Shown here piece by piece: positions 6,140 through 8,820 of a DNA stretch of 8,820 bases (position 1 is the stretch's first letter; every line of letters starts with the position of its first letter). The notes beneath the pieces are model-generated. The model was not told the origin of the DNA and did no database searches. It worked only from the letters and a program-made list of their open reading frames with translations. The stretch is from contig DXTB01000041.1 of NCBI GenBank assembly GCA_019410105.1, positions 1 to 8,820 on the forward strand. Reading direction: 5' to 3'. A program made the translations under genes and the position numbers. This DNA is from Clostridiales bacterium. Its GTDB lineage: Bacteria; Bacillota_A; Clostridia; Oscillospirales; Oscillospiraceae.

Positions 6140-7618
6140 ATGATTGAATCCGTTTTGAGCAGCCTTTTTACCCTGGAGAACCTGCTCTGGATCAACGTCG
6201 GCCTGGCCGGCGGAATTATGGTTGGCGCACTGCCCGGCCTGACTGGCACCATGGCCATGGCGCTGCTGCTGCCGCTTACATACGGCCTGGCGTCCATCCC
6301 GGGGGTTATGCTGCTGCTGGGCGTCTACTGCGGCAGTATCTACGGCGGTTCCATCACCGCCATCCTGATCAACACGCCGGGCACGCCGGCCTCGGCTGCC
6401 ACCTCGCTGGACGGCTACCCGATGGCTCAGAAGGGGCACGGGTTAAGAGCTCTGCATGATGCACTGTCCGCCTCCACCATCGGCGGCCTGTTCAGCTGTG
6501 CGGTTCTGCTGTTTGCCGCGCCGCCCATTGCCAGCTTTGCGCTGAAGTTCGGCCCGGCCGAGTATTTCGCCCTGGCTCTCTTTGGACTGACGATTATTGC
6601 CAGCGTGGGCGGAAAGTCCCAGATCAAGGGCCTGCTGATGGGCTTTGTAGGGCTGCTGATCTCCTGCATCGGCATCGATCCCATGGATGGCGTCAGCCGC
6701 TTCACCTTCGGTATCAACCGCATGGAGGGCGGTATTGATACCATTCCCGTGCTCATCGGCCTGTTCGCCATCACGGAGATCATGGCCAAGGCCCGGGACA
6801 TGAACAAGGCCACCGGAACGGCGGTCAAGGTGGAAAAGGAGAAGACCCGCTTCCGCGACGTACTGAAATACAAGATGGTGCTGCTCAAGTCCAGCATTCT
6901 GGGCGTGTTTATCGGCGCGGTGCCCGGCACCGGCGCGGCCATCTCCTCTTTCTTGGCGTACAATGAAGCCAAGCGGACCTCCAAGCATCCCGAGGAATAC
7001 GGGCACGGTTCCGAGGAGGCGGTTGTGGCCTCCGAGTCGGCCAACAACGCCGTTACAGGCGCCACCCTGATCCCCCTGCTGACCCTGGGCATTCCCGGCG
7101 ACACCAACACGGCCGTGCTTCTGGGCGCTCTTACCATGCAGGGTATCGCCGCCGGCCCCCAACTGTTCACCCAGCACGGGGAGTGGGTCTACACCATTAT
7201 GCTGGGCCTGATCGCCGTCAATATCTTTATGTACCTCCAGGGCCGGGTATTCATCCGGGGCTTCGTCAACATCACCCGCGTCCCCACCAGCACCCTGGTC
7301 CCCATTCTGGTCATGCTGTGCGTGATCGGCGCCTATGCCATCGACTACTCCGTGTTCAACGCCATCTTTATGGTGGGCGTGGGTATCTTCGGCTACTTCA
7401 TGACCAAGCTGGACATGCCCATGACGCCCATGGTCATCGGCCTGGTGCTGGGCAAGCTGTGCGAATCCAACCTGCGCCGTGCGCTCATCGTGTCCAAGGG
7501 AAGCTGGGCGACGTTCTTTACCTCCCCCATCAGCCTGTTCTTTATTCTTCTGTCGCTGTTTATGCTGTTCTTCCCCTATATTAAGAAGAAGCTGGCGGCC
7601 CGCAGGGCTGCGGCTTGA
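6140..7618 (+). CDS. tctA: TctA-family large membrane subunit of the tripartite tricarboxylate transporter
   Basis: A 492-residue polytopic membrane protein of about 500 residues, as usual for TctA, the cation-coupled permease subunit. The two conserved family halves are visible as an internal repeat. In the first, GALPGLTG (29-36) precedes YGGSITAILINTPGTPAS (68-85). In the second, GAVPGTGA (259-266) precedes ESANNAV (299-305) and LTLGIPGD (314-321). The paired PG loops and the NTPGTP / GIPGD motifs are thought to form the symmetric transport site. Numerous hydrophobic spans follow to the C-terminus, which ends in a basic KKKLAARR tail, likely cytoplasmic. The start follows AGGAGG (6126-6131), only 15 bases after the tctB stop, so the two genes form a tight pair. 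The stop TGA lies within TTGA, just before the next gene. Confidence 0.95.
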   Translation: MIESVLSSLFTLENLLWINVGLAGGIMVGALPGLTGTMAMALLLPLTYGLASIPGVMLLLGVYCGSIYGGSITAILINTPGTPASAATSLDGYPMAQKGHGLRALHDALSASTIGGLFSCAVLLFAAPPIASFALKFGPAEYFALALFGLTIIASVGGKSQIKGLLMGFVGLLISCIGIDPMDGVSRFTFGINRMEGGIDTIPVLIGLFAITEIMAKARDMNKATGTAVKVEKEKTRFRDVLKYKMVLLKSSILGVFIGAVPGTGAAISSFLAYNEAKRTSKHPEEYGHGSEEAVVASESANNAVTGATLIPLLTLGIPGDTNTAVLLGALTMQGIAAGPQLFTQHGEWVYTIMLGLIAVNIFMYLQGRVFIRGFVNITRVPTSTLVPILVMLCVIGAYAIDYSVFNAIFMVGVGIFGYFMTKLDMPMTPMVIGLVLGKLCESNLRRALIVSKGSWATFFTSPISLFFILLSLFMLFFPYIKKKLAARRAAA

Positions 7619-7620
7619 TC

Positions 7621-7625
7621 AGAGG
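7621..7625 (+). promoter_or_regulatory. ribosome binding site deciding the start of the dehydrogenase gene
   Basis: AGAGG lies 7 bases before the ATG at 7633. An in-frame TTG at 7615 overlapping the tctA stop would add six residues (MIRGVH). It is less likely because the ribosome site would then lie inside the coding sequence. Confidence 0.65.
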
Positions 7626-7632
7626 CGTACAT

Positions 7633-8781
7633 ATGAGAAATGGGAATTTGATTCAGCTCTGTTCAGGAAGATACTATCAAGGCAGCGGCGTCCTCTCTCA
7701 TCTGGGAGGGGACGCCGTACTGCTGGGGCGGCGCGCGCTGGTGGTGGCGGATGCCGCCGTGTGGCCCAAGGTGGAGGCACGTGTGCTCCGCAGCCTGGAG
7801 CAAAGCGGTGTGGATACAAAGATCTGGCTCTTTTCCGGCCACTGCTGCCCCGGCAATGTTCGAAGTGCGGCCCAGGCCGGACAGGCATACGGGGCGGAGC
7901 TGGTGGTGGGCGTGGGCGGCGGCCGCGCGCTGGATACGGCTAAAATAGCGGCTGACCATATGGGGGTGCGGGCGATCAACGTCCCCACCTCTGCGGCTAC
8001 CTGCGCCGCCTCAGCGTGGCTGGCGGTAGAGTACACCGACGAGGGCGCGTTCGTGGGGAACAACTGGACCCGGTACCCGCCCTTTGCCGTGATAGCCGAG
8101 CTGGACTTTATCGTCAGGGACTGTCCGGCCCGTCTCTACGCGGCAGGCATAGTGGATGCCATGGCGAAATACCCGGAGATCAGCTACAACATTCAATTCT
8201 CCAATCAGTGGGAAAAGAACCTCTTCTCCCAGAGCGCCCAGCTCCTGTCTGAAAACACCTACCGGCTCTTGCTGGAGCATGGGTGTGAGACAATTGAGCA
8301 GCTTCGGGCCGGAAAGATCACACCGGCGCTGGAGGACTGTGTCTGCGCGGCCCTCCAGGTGACAGGGGTGATTTCCGCCATGGCCTGCGGCGGCAAGCAG
8401 GCCGCCGTGAGCCACACCCTCTACAGCTACTTCTGCTGTGTGCACCCGGAACTGGCCGCCGGATTCCTCCACGGGGAGCTGGTGGGCAGTACGCTGGTCT
8501 ACCAACTGGCGGTAAACGGGGCCCCAAAGGAAGCGCAGGAGGCGCTGAACCGGGTGCTGCGGGCGCTGGGTATGCCCACCTGTCTGGAGGAGCTGGGCCT
8601 GAAGGAGACTCCGGAGGAAGCCGACCGGATTTTCGCCTTCCTGGCGGAACGCATGCCGGTGGAGACGCCGAAAGAACTCCAGCGCCTGCGTGGGGAGAGC
8701 GATGTTTTGTTCCATGGCCTGCGGGACAGCGCCGGGAAACTGCAAACGAAAAGAGGAGAAGCCCATGAAACTGGAATTTGA
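7633..8781 (+). CDS. GldA-like metal-dependent alcohol/polyol dehydrogenase
   Basis: A 382-residue protein of the iron-containing alcohol dehydrogenase superfamily, on the glycerol dehydrogenase branch. An N-terminal nucleotide-binding domain carries GVGGGRALDTAK (93-104), the NAD(P)-binding glycine turn. PTSAATCAASA (118-128) matches the cofactor/substrate cleft motif seen as PTIAST in GldA, followed by VEYTDEG (132-138). The C-terminal helical domain supplies the three metal ligands: D175 in AGIVDAMAKYPE, H261 in SHTLYSY and H280 in FLHGELVG. Their order and spacing are close to those of GldA (Asp, His, His). The protein likely interconverts a hydroxyl and a carbonyl with NAD(H). Candidate substrates in this operon are glyceraldehyde or glycerol from aldol cleavage, or a keto-sugar acid taking the place of UxuB; neither can be chosen from sequence. 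It overlaps the next gene by 17 bases. A sn-glycerol-1-phosphate dehydrogenase (AraM/EgsA) is a less likely relative. Confidence 0.88.
   Translation: MRNGNLIQLCSGRYYQGSGVLSHLGGDAVLLGRRALVVADAAVWPKVEARVLRSLEQSGVDTKIWLFSGHCCPGNVRSAAQAGQAYGAELVVGVGGGRALDTAKIAADHMGVRAINVPTSAATCAASAWLAVEYTDEGAFVGNNWTRYPPFAVIAELDFIVRDCPARLYAAGIVDAMAKYPEISYNIQFSNQWEKNLFSQSAQLLSENTYRLLLEHGCETIEQLRAGKITPALEDCVCAALQVTGVISAMACGGKQAAVSHTLYSYFCCVHPELAAGFLHGELVGSTLVYQLAVNGAPKEAQEALNRVLRALGMPTCLEELGLKETPEEADRIFAFLAERMPVETPKELQRLRGESDVLFHGLRDSAGKLQTKRGEAHETGI
8754..8759 (+). promoter_or_regulatory. ribosome binding site for the LarA-like gene, inside the upstream CDS
   Basis: AGGAGA lies 5 bases before the ATG at 8765, within the last codons of the dehydrogenase gene. 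It supports a real start there and a 17-base overlap. Confidence 0.7.
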
Positions 8782-8820
8782 GTACGGGCAGGGCCTGCTG
8801 GGCGCGGAGCTGCCCGACAG
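8765..8820 (+). CDS. LarA-like nickel-dependent hydroxyacid racemase/epimerase, N-terminal fragment
   Basis: Only the first 18 codons and part of the next are in the window, and the reading frame runs off the end. The visible residues MKLEFEYGQGLLGAELPD match the typical N-terminus of the Lar_N (DUF2088) family, where a short strand is followed by a YG turn and a strand ending in a Pro-Asp pair. Members use the nickel-pincer nucleotide cofactor to racemise or epimerise 2-hydroxy acids. Known activities include lactate, malate and phenyllactate racemases and a D-gluconate 2-epimerase. The gene overlaps the dehydrogenase by 17 bases and is preceded by AGGAGA, so it belongs to the same operon. 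The call rests on a short stretch plus context and could be wrong. Confidence 0.65.
   Translation, partial: MKLEFEYGQGLLGAELPD

Noticed and set aside
5510..6439. A 309-codon - strand frame opposite tctB and the start of tctA
   Set aside because: It spans two genes with clear motifs and strong ribosome sites. Its translation is Gln/Arg/Gly-rich and resembles no known protein.
1..8820. CRISPR arrays, tRNA or rRNA genes, insertion sequences, phage or plasmid features
   Set aside because: No regularly spaced repeats, tRNA-like cloverleaf, transposase or integrase coding sequence or terminal repeats were seen. The window is densely filled by metabolic genes.

Overview
The window is a single co-directional catabolic operon on the + strand, with no terminator and no gene on the - strand. 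It holds eight complete genes and the first 18 codons of a ninth. The DNA is GC-rich with strong G/C preference at third codon positions. Shine-Dalgarno sequences are strong (AGGAGG-like), and the solute-binding protein is a lipoprotein rather than a free periplasmic protein. These points suggest a monoderm, GC-rich Clostridia-type Firmicute, such as a gut Oscillospiraceae. That placement is inference; there is no rRNA or other phylogenetic marker here.

Layout: (1) IclR-family regulator, 26-856. (2) IlvD/Edd-family dehydratase, 853-2544. (3) DapA/NAL-family lyase or aldolase, 2577-3482. (4) UxuA-type mannonate dehydratase, 3479-4525. (5-7) A tripartite tricarboxylate transporter in the order TctC lipoprotein 4573-5553, TctB 5648-6124, TctA 6140-7618. 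(8) GldA-like metal-dependent alcohol dehydrogenase, 7633-8781. (9) The start of a LarA-like (nickel-pincer, Lar_N/DUF2088) racemase/epimerase at 8765, cut by the window end. Two junctions are ATGA overlaps and one is a 17-base overlap, so the genes are very likely co-transcribed and partly translationally coupled.

Functional reading: two unrelated dehydratases (an Fe-S IlvD/Edd enzyme and a metal-dependent UxuA) can each turn a sugar acid into a 2-keto-3-deoxy acid. The DapA-family enzyme could then cleave or further dehydrate that product. The TctABC system would import the acid, and the IclR protein would sense it or a product. The dehydrogenase and the LarA-like protein look like feeder enzymes that adjust redox state or C2 stereochemistry. 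An attractive hypothesis is that a LarA-type 2-epimerase converts a gluconate-type acid into a mannonate-type acid for UxuA. The families are well supported; the actual substrates cannot be read from the sequence.

Non-coding DNA is sparse. The largest gap (5554-5647, tctC to tctB) contains a perfect 10-bp inverted repeat directly after the binding-protein gene. A 7-bp inverted repeat covers the dehydratase stop codon at 2539-2557. No stretch longer than 300 bases lacks a gene.
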